40,121 nucleotides of DNA from Comamonadaceae bacterium (GTDB lineage: Bacteria > Pseudomonadota > Gammaproteobacteria > Burkholderiales > Burkholderiaceae_C): the NCBI GenBank assembly GCA_947445115.1, contig CANFCG010000020.1, forward strand, positions 1 through 40,121. The letters are read 5' to 3'. Both the position numbers and the translations under genes were made by a program. Numbering within the stretch: position 1 is the stretch's first letter; each line of letters opens with the position of its first letter. Below are positions 8,948 through 16,274 of the stretch, piece by piece. The notes under the pieces are model-generated. The model had not been told where the DNA came from and did no database searches. It saw only the letters and a program-made list of their open reading frames with translations.

Positions 8948-8960
8948 GCGGGAATCCAAG
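8933..8960 (+). repeat. 28-base hairpin repeat, copy 2
   Basis: Perfect 8-bp stem ATTCCCGC (8936-8943) / GCGGGAAT (8948-8955) with loop GTAG. Nearly identical to the reverse complement of 7834-7861, so the two copies are inverted about 1.1 kb apart, enclosing the rhodanese and methyltransferase genes. It overlaps the methyltransferase stop codon and sits 8 bases from the convergent thiolase stop. Confidence 0.75.
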
Positions 8961-8967
8961 CTATTTA

Positions 8968-10158
8968 TTACATTAACTCAATCGCGCAGGCTGTGCCCTC
9001 GCCACCGCCAATGCACAGCGTGGCAAGGCCGCGCTTTAAGCCACGCGCTTGCAAAGCGTGAATCAAGGTAACGATGATGCGAGCGCCTGACGCCCCAATC
9101 GGGTGACCCAGCGCACAGGCGCCGCCGTTCACGTTGACGATGTCGTGTGACAGCTTCAGCTCCGCCATTAGCGCCAAAGGCACAACGGCAAAGGCTTCGT
9201 TAATTTCCCATAAGTCTACATCCGAGACACTCCAGCCCGCTTTGGCTAGAGCTTTTTGCGTGGCACCCACAGGCGCGGTAGAGAACCACTCTGGTTCTTG
9301 GGCATGCGTGGCATGAGAGACCAGCTTCGCAATCGGTTTGCATCCAAGCTTGTCTGCCGTGCTCGCGCGCATCATCACCAACGCAGCCGCACCATCGTTG
9401 ATGGATGAGCTTGAAGCAGCGGTAATCGTGCCCTCTTTTTTGAACGCAGGTTTAAGCGAGGCAATTTTGTCAAGCTTAGCTTTGGCTGGGCCTTCGTCGA
9501 TAGAGATCACCGTCTCGCCCGAACGGGTTTTAAGCGTCACAGGTGCAATCTCCTTGGCAAACGCGCCCGACGTTGTGGCGGCTTGCGCACGCTGCACACT
9601 GGCAATCGCAAACGCATCTTGTTGTTCGCGTGTGAAGTTATATTTGGCCGCGCAGTCCTCGCCAAACGTCCCCATCGAGCGACCTGCCTCGTAGGCATCC
9701 TCTAAGCCATCCAGCATCATGTGGTCGTAAATGCGGTCGTGCCCAATACGGATGCCGCTGCGACCTTTCAGCAGCAAAAACGGTGCATTCGTCATGCTCT
9801 CCATGCCGCCCGCAATCATCACGTCGTGCGTGCCAGCCAAGAGCATGTCATGCGCCAACATCGCCGCCTTCATGGCAGAACCGCACATTTTGGACAGCGT
9901 CACTGCACCAGCCGACTTAGGCAATCCACCCTTAAAGCCCGCTTGACGCGCAGGCGCTTGACCTTGTCCCGCCATCAAGCAGTTACCAAACAGCACCTCA
10001 CCGACAACCGCAGGGTCAATCCCAGCACGCTCAACAGCGGCTTTGATAGCTACGCCGCCAAGGTCGTGGGCAGACAATGAGGCGAAATCTCCTTGGAATG
10101 CGCCCATAGGCGTGCGCACGGCGGAAACAATGACGATGGGGTCGGAATTTGAAGACAT
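8968..10158 (-). CDS. Acetyl-CoA C-acetyltransferase (thiolase)
   Basis: A 396-residue thiolase condensing two acetyl-CoA to acetoacetyl-CoA, or the reverse. Active-site residues are in place: nucleophile Cys92 (LSKMCGSAMKA), His352 (GACALGHPIGASGARI) and Cys382 (LCIGGGEGTACAIE). It begins IVIVSAVRTPMGAFQGDF, typical of the biosynthetic AtoB/PhaA group. With the phasin at the right end of the window it fits a role in polyhydroxybutyrate supply, although it is not beside phaB or phaC here; a catabolic role is possible. A ribosome-site-like GGAT is upstream of the ATG. It is single, downstream of the small HicB-like gene. Confidence 0.94.
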   Translation of the reverse strand: MSSNSDPIVIVSAVRTPMGAFQGDFASLSAHDLGGVAIKAAVERAGIDPAVVGEVLFGNCLMAGQGQAPARQAGFKGGLPKSAGAVTLSKMCGSAMKAAMLAHDMLLAGTHDVMIAGGMESMTNAPFLLLKGRSGIRIGHDRIYDHMMLDGLEDAYEAGRSMGTFGEDCAAKYNFTREQQDAFAIASVQRAQAATTSGAFAKEIAPVTLKTRSGETVISIDEGPAKAKLDKIASLKPAFKKEGTITAASSSSINDGAAALVMMRASTADKLGCKPIAKLVSHATHAQEPEWFSTAPVGATQKALAKAGWSVSDVDLWEINEAFAVVPLALMAELKLSHDIVNVNGGACALGHPIGASGARIIVTLIHALQARGLKRGLATLCIGGGEGTACAIELM

Positions 10159-10218
10159 AAATGATCCTGAGTGAAGCTACTAAAAGCTTAATCTTAAATG
10201 CCTTCCACCAAAGGAAAC

Positions 10219-10407
10219 TTACGCTTGCTCCAGCTCACGCTTCACCGCACGCTGGACAAACGTATTGAGGCTAAGACCTCGCGTTGCAGCAGTCAAGCTA
10301 GCTTTTGAGTGCATTTCTTCAGGTAAACGAACAACGAATTTTCCTGAATATTTTTTAAAGGCTTCCACACCATCTTCAGCGCAAACCTCTTTCAAAGCAT
10401 AAATCAT
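10219..10407 (-). CDS. HicB-like ribbon-helix-helix protein
   Basis: A 62-residue protein whose second half (YSGKFVVRLPEEMHSKASLT then GLSLNTFVQRAVKREL) matches the ribbon-helix-helix part of HicB-family antitoxins. The ATG at 10407 has a strong Shine-Dalgarno (GAGGGAAA); a longer frame from 10455 lacks this support. The N-terminal 18 residues are too short to be the full HicB RNase-H-like domain. I see no HicA toxin on either side, so it may be an orphan repressor or antitoxin remnant. Repeats upstream (10420-10450) could be its own operator. It lies in an AT-rich islet with the split amidase gene. Confidence 0.72.
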   Translation of the reverse strand: MIYALKEVCAEDGVEAFKKYSGKFVVRLPEEMHSKASLTAATRGLSLNTFVQRAVKRELEQA

Positions 10408-10419
10408 TTGGTTTCCCTC

Positions 10420-10450
10420 ATAACAAATTTTGTAAAAATAAATAACAAAT
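10420..10450 (-). promoter_or_regulatory. Putative operator upstream of the HicB-like gene
   Basis: ATAACAAAT occurs at 10420-10428 and again at 10442-10450, a 22-base period (about two helical turns), and ACAAATTTTGT (10423-10433) is a palindrome overlapping the first copy. It lies 13-43 bases upstream of the start codon, where ribbon-helix-helix autorepressors commonly bind. Inference from sequence only. Confidence 0.35.
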
Positions 10451-10493
10451 CGCACAGGTAAAACTGACGACGAGCGACGATAAAAGTAGGCGG

Positions 10494-10715
10494 TTATCCA
10501 TACACACTCAAAAATGCAGGGTTGCTATAAAAAGAGTCGACTAAATACGCCGTTGGCGAGTTGATAAAGCCAAAAATCTTGCGGCTGACGCGACGAACGC
10601 CTAGGTGCGGATAACAGGACGCCGTAAACTCGTGGCAATAGTATTTGCCGGCGCCTCTTTTAAAGTTAAAGTCGTACGGTACATTTTTATCGGCGCATTT
10701 TCTAGCGTGACTCAT
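10494..10715 (-). CDS. YiiX-like papain-fold amidase, C-terminal half (split gene)
   Basis: A 73-residue frame whose ATG overlaps the stop of the upstream half in ATGA (10715-10712). It contains NVPYDFNFKRGAGKYYCHEF, the catalytic-Cys region of the YiiX/YebB permuted NlpC/P60 family (Cys27 in YYCHEF), and no other domain. The matching His is encoded in the other frame (10712-11077). Together the two frames make a normal-length protein of about 190 residues, so this is either a one-base frameshift in one gene or a two-polypeptide version translated by re-initiation. Frame extends upstream as far as 10769, but that part is out of register with the family. Confidence 0.6.
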   Translation of the reverse strand: MSHARKCADKNVPYDFNFKRGAGKYYCHEFTASCYPHLGVRRVSRKIFGFINSPTAYLVDSFYSNPAFLSVYG

Positions 10716-11077
10716 CGCCCAAATTTGTCCAATTCTTGGCGCAGTACGACCACTTTGTCGGCGCGGCAAAAATCGATGATATTGATGCGACTGGCCCCCT
10801 CGGCAATCGAGTGGACGATGGTGTTATCTCCCACATACAACCCGCTATGCGTACAACCACTACTGCCCTTTGGAATAAAGTAACCATCCAAATAATTGAC
10901 ATAGGAACGCATCACCACATCACCCGGTTGGATTAAATGCATAATTGTGAGCGTGTGCTCGCCTTTGACCTTAAACGAGGCCGGCTGATACACCGCAAAC
11001 ATTGGCCACTTGAAGACTTTGATATCGCAAAAAATGGTCAGAACGAAGTTTTTGATTTTGCATAAAAAATTAGTCAT
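10712..11077 (-). CDS. YiiX-like papain-fold amidase, N-terminal half (split gene)
   Basis: A 121-residue frame with LIQPGDVVMR, FIPKGSSGCTHSGLYVGDN (catalytic His77), IVHSIAEG and DKVVVLRQEL, which is the first part of the YiiX/YebB permuted NlpC/P60 (papain-like) hydrolase family. The first 30 residues are hydrophobic and aromatic, perhaps a membrane-associated or leader segment. The frame stops at TGA (10714-10712) before the catalytic Cys; the following frame begins at the overlapping ATG. Family members are thought to cleave amide or ester bonds in peptides or lipids. The start lies 6 bases after a 37-residue membrane-peptide gene. Confidence 0.65.
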   Translation of the reverse strand: MTNFLCKIKNFVLTIFCDIKVFKWPMFAVYQPASFKVKGEHTLTIMHLIQPGDVVMRSYVNYLDGYFIPKGSSGCTHSGLYVGDNTIVHSIAEGASRINIIDFCRADKVVVLRQELDKFGR

Positions 11078-11083
11078 AAAGCA

Positions 11084-11197
11084 CTAATACAAAACAACCC
11101 AGCTCAGTATTAAAGCCAAAATCAAAACACCATAATTGCAAAATGCATCAACTCGCGCTTCAAAACGTCGATGTTTAATAAAAAGTGTGCGACTCAT
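11084..11197 (-). CDS. Small single-span membrane peptide (37 aa)
   Basis: An ATG at 11197 with an excellent Shine-Dalgarno AAGGAGAT 6 bases upstream opens a 37-codon frame: a basic N-terminal part (SRTLFIKHRRFEARVD) followed by a hydrophobic segment, GVLILALILSWVVLY, that ends the protein. This is the layout of a one-span inner-membrane peptide with its N-terminus inside. It ends 6 bases before the start of the split amidase gene, so the two are probably translated from one message. I do not recognise the family. Below ordinary gene-finder cut-offs; the ribosome site and spacing are the support. Confidence 0.6.
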   Translation of the reverse strand: MSRTLFIKHRRFEARVDAFCNYGVLILALILSWVVLY

Positions 11198-11248
11198 GAA
11201 CTATCTCCTTCAGTAAGCCTGAAGATTAAGTCAATGCCGCTCGCTACA

Positions 11249-11268
11249 CCCCCTACATTTATAGGGGG
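11249..11268. repeat. Hairpin after the histidine kinase stop
   Basis: CCCCCTA (11249-11255) pairs with TAGGGGG (11262-11268) across a 6-base loop, just past the kinase stop codon on the minus strand. No T-tract follows, so a rho-independent terminator is only weakly supported; it may mark the boundary between the kinase operon and the islet genes. Confidence 0.4.
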
Positions 11269-11270
11269 GG

Positions 11271-13175
11271 TTAAAGAGAATGTGTAGGTATTAACCCTAT
11301 GCCAATGGCTGTCCCCTTACGCAATCGGCTACTCATGCGTGTCGGAAGGTCTAATTGCTGCGCCATGCGCTTAACGCTGTACAGGCCAATACCCATACCC
11401 TCTGGCACCCTTGATGTATCACCAAAACGCGCGAACGCTTCAAAGCTTGCACCCGCTTGCGCATCCGTCATACCAATCCCGTTGTCATAAACCATCAGCC
11501 ACAGTTGCCCTCTCTCATGCCGCACGCCAATCAGGATGCGCCCACCTGCGTTCGTATAACGACTGGCATTGGAGAGTAAATTGCGCACAATACGCTGCAA
11601 AAGTGCAGGATCTGTTGAAATGGAAAGATGCGAAGGGCGCACGGTAAAACTAATGTATTTTTGCGCCGCGAGCAAACGGCACTCATCTACCAAAGGCTCT
11701 AACAATGCATCTAAATCCACTTCTTTCAGATTAGGTGGCATATCGATGTGCAGCAGACCCTCCACAAAATCATGTACATGATTGACCGCACTGTGGATAC
11801 TGCGTTGATACTGGCGTGCAAGCTCAGGGTTTGAACCCGCAAGCCCCTCCAACGCAGCAACCTGCAATCCAATACTTTGAATCGGCTGCCAAAGATCGTG
11901 ATGCGCCGCTGCATAAAGCTGATTACGGTCCAGCGCACGCTCTGCTGCCTGCTCGACCTGATTTTTACGCCGCACCACCTGCACACTGACAGCACATCCC
12001 AATAGTGCAGCCACCAAAGAGCCTTGTACAAAATTGATCATCAACGTCGAATACACAGGCAATGCCAGCATGCGATACAAAAGATAAAACACGCCCGATC
12101 CCAAATATACAAGCCAGACAGCGACAAAAATGGCCAAATAGGTTTTAGCGTCTGCCAGCTTGTTGCGCCGATAACCTTGACAGGCTAAAACTAGCAGGAT
12201 AAGCGCATGCGCAATACCGCCGAGCAGCAAGCTAAGCCTTGCCGCTTCTGGCCGCAGATAGGCAAACAATGGCAAGAAAAATAACCACCCTACCGCTAAA
12301 GCACCTAATAAAGCGTGGGCTGTAGGATTTTGTTGGCGCGTTTGCAAAAACACTTGCGCATGGATGCTACTAAAACCCAGCAGCAGCGCATACCCGCCTA
12401 ATCCGATCCAGCCGCATAGCTCGCGGCTAAGCCAAGGAAGACTTGCATGGAGTTGTCCGCTAATCCAATTAGCGCCTACGAATTCGGCAAACACCATTAC
12501 TAAAAAGAGAGGCACAGATTTATCTGCCGCCGACCTAAATAGCGTGAGCACAAACAGCATCACCACTAGCGGAATAGCAAGTACAAAGCCGATGCCAAAG
12601 CTAAGCCCTCGCTGCTGTAGCGCAAAAGCATCATCGCGCATGGCAAAAAGCGGGAAACGCATTTTGTTATGTCCATCCAACCGAATCAAAAACGAACGCT
12701 CCTCGCCTGCCGCAAGCGTGACGCGCCACGTAGGAAACAACTGCCCTGTACCAAGACCCGTGCATCCTTCGTCTAATTCTGCGATGCGCTGCCAAATTTG
12801 AGTGCTGCTTTGCAGGGTGCTTTGCCACAAGTTGATGCCGTCTTGCGTGGGCGACTCAAAAGTGACCACCCAACTTTGCTGAACGGCGCTGTTATTGACT
12901 AACCGCATCTGCGCCCAATAAGGGTAGGGAATCCAGCCGCCATAAGCGTGATCTTGCGATGGCAATGTCTCTGCGTTCCCCGTAACCGTTTGCTGCGCCA
13001 TCGCGGCTGCGGCTGTATCAACGGTGAATTGCCCCTTCGCATCAGGCAAGGTTTGCAAGGCGATCCAAAGCGGCGTTCTATCCTCTAGCCCAAGCTGGGC
13101 GGGTGTTTGCCCAAAGCTAAGACTGGCGTACAACAGCGCTGCGCAAGCCATCAGACGGAGCAATCTAGCTTTCAT
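11271..13175 (-). CDS. Sensor histidine kinase, 7TMR-DISM type
   Basis: A 634-residue membrane kinase. Order: signal peptide (1-22, ending SLSFG), a periplasmic 7TMR-DISM extracellular domain (about 30-185), seven transmembrane segments (about 190-402), a HisKA-type dimerisation domain with HHDLWQPIQSI (His426), and an ATPase domain with N-box NLLSNASRYT (532-541), G1 DNGIGM (564-569) and G2 GMGIGL (593-598). All catalytic parts look intact. DISM extracellular domains resemble carbohydrate-binding folds, but the ligand is unknown. It overlaps the upstream response regulator gene by 11 bases, so they are a cognate pair in one operon. Confidence 0.93.
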   Translation of the reverse strand: MKARLLRLMACAALLYASLSFGQTPAQLGLEDRTPLWIALQTLPDAKGQFTVDTAAAAMAQQTVTGNAETLPSQDHAYGGWIPYPYWAQMRLVNNSAVQQSWVVTFESPTQDGINLWQSTLQSSTQIWQRIAELDEGCTGLGTGQLFPTWRVTLAAGEERSFLIRLDGHNKMRFPLFAMRDDAFALQQRGLSFGIGFVLAIPLVVMLFVLTLFRSAADKSVPLFLVMVFAEFVGANWISGQLHASLPWLSRELCGWIGLGGYALLLGFSSIHAQVFLQTRQQNPTAHALLGALAVGWLFFLPLFAYLRPEAARLSLLLGGIAHALILLVLACQGYRRNKLADAKTYLAIFVAVWLVYLGSGVFYLLYRMLALPVYSTLMINFVQGSLVAALLGCAVSVQVVRRKNQVEQAAERALDRNQLYAAAHHDLWQPIQSIGLQVAALEGLAGSNPELARQYQRSIHSAVNHVHDFVEGLLHIDMPPNLKEVDLDALLEPLVDECRLLAAQKYISFTVRPSHLSISTDPALLQRIVRNLLSNASRYTNAGGRILIGVRHERGQLWLMVYDNGIGMTDAQAGASFEAFARFGDTSRVPEGMGIGLYSVKRMAQQLDLPTRMSSRLRKGTAIGIGLIPTHSL

Positions 13176-13812
13176 AGTGACTCTTCCACTGCAAATAAAG
13201 CACGACGGCTTGCGAGCGATTTTTAACGCCCAAGCGCTGATAAATATCGGTCAGATGGCTACGCACCGTTTGCTCAGTCACATCCAAATGTTCGGCAATT
13301 TTTGGTGTGCTCAATCCATTGGCAAGCCCAATCAAGACCTGACGCTGCTTTGGGGTTAAATCCGTAAACTGCGACACATCTTCCAGGGAATCTTCTTGCA
13401 TAGCCTGTGTATTTAGCCACGCGGGCATCTGCTCATGGATATCACTCAGCATCTCCTGCAGCTTTTGCAAAAAAACCTGAGGATGTCGTGATTTATTTAC
13501 AAAAGCTGTCGCGCCTAGCACCAGCGCTCGCTGCTCAATTAGCGGTTCATCATTTTGACTAAACACCAAAATGGGCGTGCTGGGATAGCGCTCTCGCAAG
13601 TAAACAAGCGTCGCAAAACCTTGCGAATCGGGCACATTCAAATCAGTGACGACCATCGCCGGGGTCGTCATCTCTAGCAGCCTAGCGTTCGTATTTAAAT
13701 CGCGTAGGCTATTGGCCACATACGCTTTGGTCTTAAATGTTGTCCCTAGCACGCTGGCCTTGATGGACTCGACCATCATGGGGTGATCTTCTAGGATGAG
13801 AATGTTGAGCAT
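13165..13812 (-). CDS. LuxR/NarL-type response regulator (partner of the DISM kinase)
   Basis: A 215-residue regulator with a receiver domain carrying Glu8-Asp9 (ILEDHPMM), phosphoacceptor Asp57 (VTDLNVPDSQG) and Lys107, followed by a LuxR-type DNA-binding domain with LTPKQRQVLIGLANGLSTPK and AEHLDVTEQTVRSHL. Unlike the regulator at 1950-2540 the phosphorylation site is intact. I chose the ATG at 13812 (MLNILILEDHP); a longer frame to 13908 would run into the divergent amidase gene. Overlaps the kinase by 11 bases. Its start is only 33 bases from that of the divergent amidase, so amidase or the D-amino-acid operon is a plausible target (inference). Confidence 0.93.
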   Translation of the reverse strand: MLNILILEDHPMMVESIKASVLGTTFKTKAYVANSLRDLNTNARLLEMTTPAMVVTDLNVPDSQGFATLVYLRERYPSTPILVFSQNDEPLIEQRALVLGATAFVNKSRHPQVFLQKLQEMLSDIHEQMPAWLNTQAMQEDSLEDVSQFTDLTPKQRQVLIGLANGLSTPKIAEHLDVTEQTVRSHLTDIYQRLGVKNRSQAVVLYLQWKSHYES

Positions 13813-13845
13813 GAGGTGGATTGTGCCTAAGAATAAACTACAGCC

Positions 13846-15054
13846 ATGAACCACCCTGCCTACATCTTCCTTAAGACCTACCCATCTCTCGCAGAGCCAC
13901 TGCCCCAAGGCGCGTCTTTCAAGTTCTCCATCAAAGATTTATTCGACGTCGCAGGCGAAGTCACCACTGCAGGCTCGAAAGTCTTGCTGGATGCGGCTCC
14001 CGCCAAGGTGGATGCAGTTGCTGTCGCTCGCTTAAAAGCTGCTGGTGGCGTGGCGGTTGGGCGCACCAATATGTCGGAATTTGCGTTTTCTGGCGTGGGA
14101 TTCAATCCACACTACGGCACGCCAGAAAACATTCTATCGTCCAGCCCAGACGGGATAAGGGTTACAGGAGGCTCATCCTCAGGAGCCTCAGCCAGTGTGA
14201 CCTCTGGACTGGTTGATATTGGACTTGGATCTGACACAGGCGGCAGTCTTCGCATTCCTGCGGCGCTGTGCGGCTTGGTGGGTTTTAAAAGCACGGCGCG
14301 TCTGGTGCCCACCACGGGCGCATTGCCGCTCTCCACGACGCTGGATACCGTAGGCGCAATTACGCGCGATGTGACGATGGCCATCAAGTCACACGAGATT
14401 TTGGCTGCGCGCAAAGTAACCATTGGCAGCAAGCCGCTTACCGACTACCGCCTCGCCGTGGTTGATAACGTCTTCATGGATGGTATGGAAGATACTGTAA
14501 GGCTTGCCTATGATAGTGCCCTGCAAGCCTTGCTGAATAAGGGCTTGCAGGTAGAGCACATTGAGCTGCCCGAGCTAGCCGAGATTGCCGCCATGAACAA
14601 AACGGGCGGCTTTAGCCCGATTGAGTCCTACCGTTGGCACAAAGATTTGGTCAGAGCGCGAAGCGCGGACTACGACCCGCGCGTACTCAAACGTATTTTG
14701 ATTGGCAAGGACGCGAGTGAGCAAGACTATCAAACACTCATCGCCGCACGCGCAGATTGGATCACCCGCGTGTCCGCCAAGCTCTCCCGTTTTGACGCCG
14801 TACTCTCGCCCACCGTGCCCATTGCTGCGCCCACCATTGCTTCTGTTGAGTCAGACGATACTGAATTTTTTCGCGTCAACGGCCTCTTGCTACGCAACCC
14901 TAGCATCGTCAATTTGTTCGATGGTTGCGCGATTGCACTACCGCCAAATCTCATGCTGTGGCACGCGGCGCTGCACGACGACACCATTTTGAATATTGCC
15001 TTACTCGTAGAAGATGCACTAAAAATCACTGACAAAGTAAAATCAGTTGCATGA
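13846..15054 (+). CDS. Amidase signature family enzyme
   Basis: A 402-residue Ser-cisSer-Lys amidase. Lys30 (FSIKDLFDVAG), cis-Ser in TGGSSSGASAS (about Ser110) and nucleophile Ser134 (GSDTGGSLRIPAALCGLVG) are all visible. The short single-domain form resembles stand-alone amidases more than GatA. Substrate unknown. It begins 33 bases from a divergent response regulator and overlaps dadA by 4 bases (ATGA), so it is the first gene of a plus-strand operon, and its function may be connected to D-amino-acid use (inference). Confidence 0.9.
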   Translation: MNHPAYIFLKTYPSLAEPLPQGASFKFSIKDLFDVAGEVTTAGSKVLLDAAPAKVDAVAVARLKAAGGVAVGRTNMSEFAFSGVGFNPHYGTPENILSSSPDGIRVTGGSSSGASASVTSGLVDIGLGSDTGGSLRIPAALCGLVGFKSTARLVPTTGALPLSTTLDTVGAITRDVTMAIKSHEILAARKVTIGSKPLTDYRLAVVDNVFMDGMEDTVRLAYDSALQALLNKGLQVEHIELPELAEIAAMNKTGGFSPIESYRWHKDLVRARSADYDPRVLKRILIGKDASEQDYQTLIAARADWITRVSAKLSRFDAVLSPTVPIAAPTIASVESDDTEFFRVNGLLLRNPSIVNLFDGCAIALPPNLMLWHAALHDDTILNIALLVEDALKITDKVKSVA

Positions 15055-16274
15055 AAATTGCCATTATTGGTGCGGGGATCATTGGGGTCACCACCGCTTA
15101 CGAATTAGCCGTTGATGGCCACGAAGTCCACGTCATTGAACGCCGATCAAGCGCCTGCGAAGAGGCCAGCTTTGCCAACGCAGGTGTACTCGCGCCTGGC
15201 TACGTCACGCCTTGGGCCGCGCCTGGTATGCCCGCCAAAGTGCTCAAGTATTTGTTCAAACCGCATGCGCCTGTTCGGGTAGGGCTTCCGTTTAAGCATG
15301 GCGAGCTGGCATGGCTGCGTCAATGGTTCCAAGCCTGCAAACCCCAAGCTTATGCCGTCAACCGAGCAGCCATGCAAAGCCTTGCCAGCTATAGCTTTGA
15401 GCGATTAACTGAGCTTACAAAAACGCTAGAGCTACATTACGACCGTGCAGATGGCTACATGACGCTTTTACGCTCCGAGCAAGAACTCGTGCAAATGCAG
15501 CCAAGCCTTCAAGTCTTAAAAGACGTGGGCTATGAACACAGCGTTTTAGACGCCGCTGCCGCAAGAAAAATAGAACCTGCTTTGAGTCTAGAGACGACGC
15601 TTCACGCTGCCATCTACTTGCCAAACGATGCGGTGGCCAACTGCCGTCAATTTGCGCTTTTGCTGCGTACCCAAGCTGAATCTTTGGGAGCCAAATTTCA
15701 CTTTAACCGTACTGCGGAAAGCCTTACCCAGCAAGGCTTGCAGGGCATATCGGTGGATGGTGATTTATTCGATCAAGTCGTCGTTTGCGCTGGCGTGGAT
15801 AGCGCAGCACTGCTAAAACCGCTGGGCATTCACTTGCCGCTGATTCCCGTCCATGGCTACAGCGTCAGCGCCCCGATTCGCGAACCCATGGATGCGCCCG
15901 TCTCGGGCGTGATGGACGAGCGCTTCAAGATCGCCATCTCGCGCATTGGCAACCGCGTGCGTGTGGCGGGCGGTGCGCAGATTGGCGGCGGCAATGACAT
16001 CAATGGCAGCAAGATGAACGAGTCCGCCATTCAAACGCTCTATAAGGTGCTATCGGACTGGTTCCCTGGCGCCGCAGATACCAAGAATCAAGTCCAAGTG
16101 TGGAAGGGCGCTCGCCCCATGTTGCCGGGTGGCTCGCCGCGCGTGGGCGCAAGCGGCGTGCAAGGCGTATGGCTTAACCTTGGGCACGGCTCTAGCGGCT
16201 GGGCGCTGTCGTGCGGTAGCGCAAGACTAATAGCAGACAAGATTTCGGGCAAAAAACCTACAATTGAATTATGA
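15051..16274 (+). CDS. dadA: D-amino acid dehydrogenase
   Basis: FAD-dependent oxidative deamination of D-amino acids, passing electrons to the respiratory chain at the inner face of the membrane. The 407 residues begin with the Rossmann motif IIGAGIIGVTTAYELAVDGH; ASFANAGVLAPGYVTPWAAPG is typical of DadA, as is the C-terminal NLGHGSSGWALSCGSA. It overlaps the amidase before it and fumarase after it by 4 bases each (ATGA), showing translational coupling. A related glycine/sarcosine oxidase is an alternative, but the DadA signatures are clear. Confidence 0.92.
   Translation: MKIAIIGAGIIGVTTAYELAVDGHEVHVIERRSSACEEASFANAGVLAPGYVTPWAAPGMPAKVLKYLFKPHAPVRVGLPFKHGELAWLRQWFQACKPQAYAVNRAAMQSLASYSFERLTELTKTLELHYDRADGYMTLLRSEQELVQMQPSLQVLKDVGYEHSVLDAAAARKIEPALSLETTLHAAIYLPNDAVANCRQFALLLRTQAESLGAKFHFNRTAESLTQQGLQGISVDGDLFDQVVVCAGVDSAALLKPLGIHLPLIPVHGYSVSAPIREPMDAPVSGVMDERFKIAISRIGNRVRVAGGAQIGGGNDINGSKMNESAIQTLYKVLSDWFPGAADTKNQVQVWKGARPMLPGGSPRVGASGVQGVWLNLGHGSSGWALSCGSARLIADKISGKKPTIEL

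Noticed and set aside
7837-8960. Composite transposon
   Set aside because: The 28-base repeats are only hairpins; no transposase or target-site duplication is visible.
10219-10407. Complete hicAB toxin-antitoxin pair
   Set aside because: No HicA-type frame lies on either side, and the HicB N-terminal domain is too short.
10493-10770. Longer frame (to 10769) as an independent protein
   Set aside because: Its first 18 residues are out of register with the amidase family; the conserved segment begins at the ATGA start.
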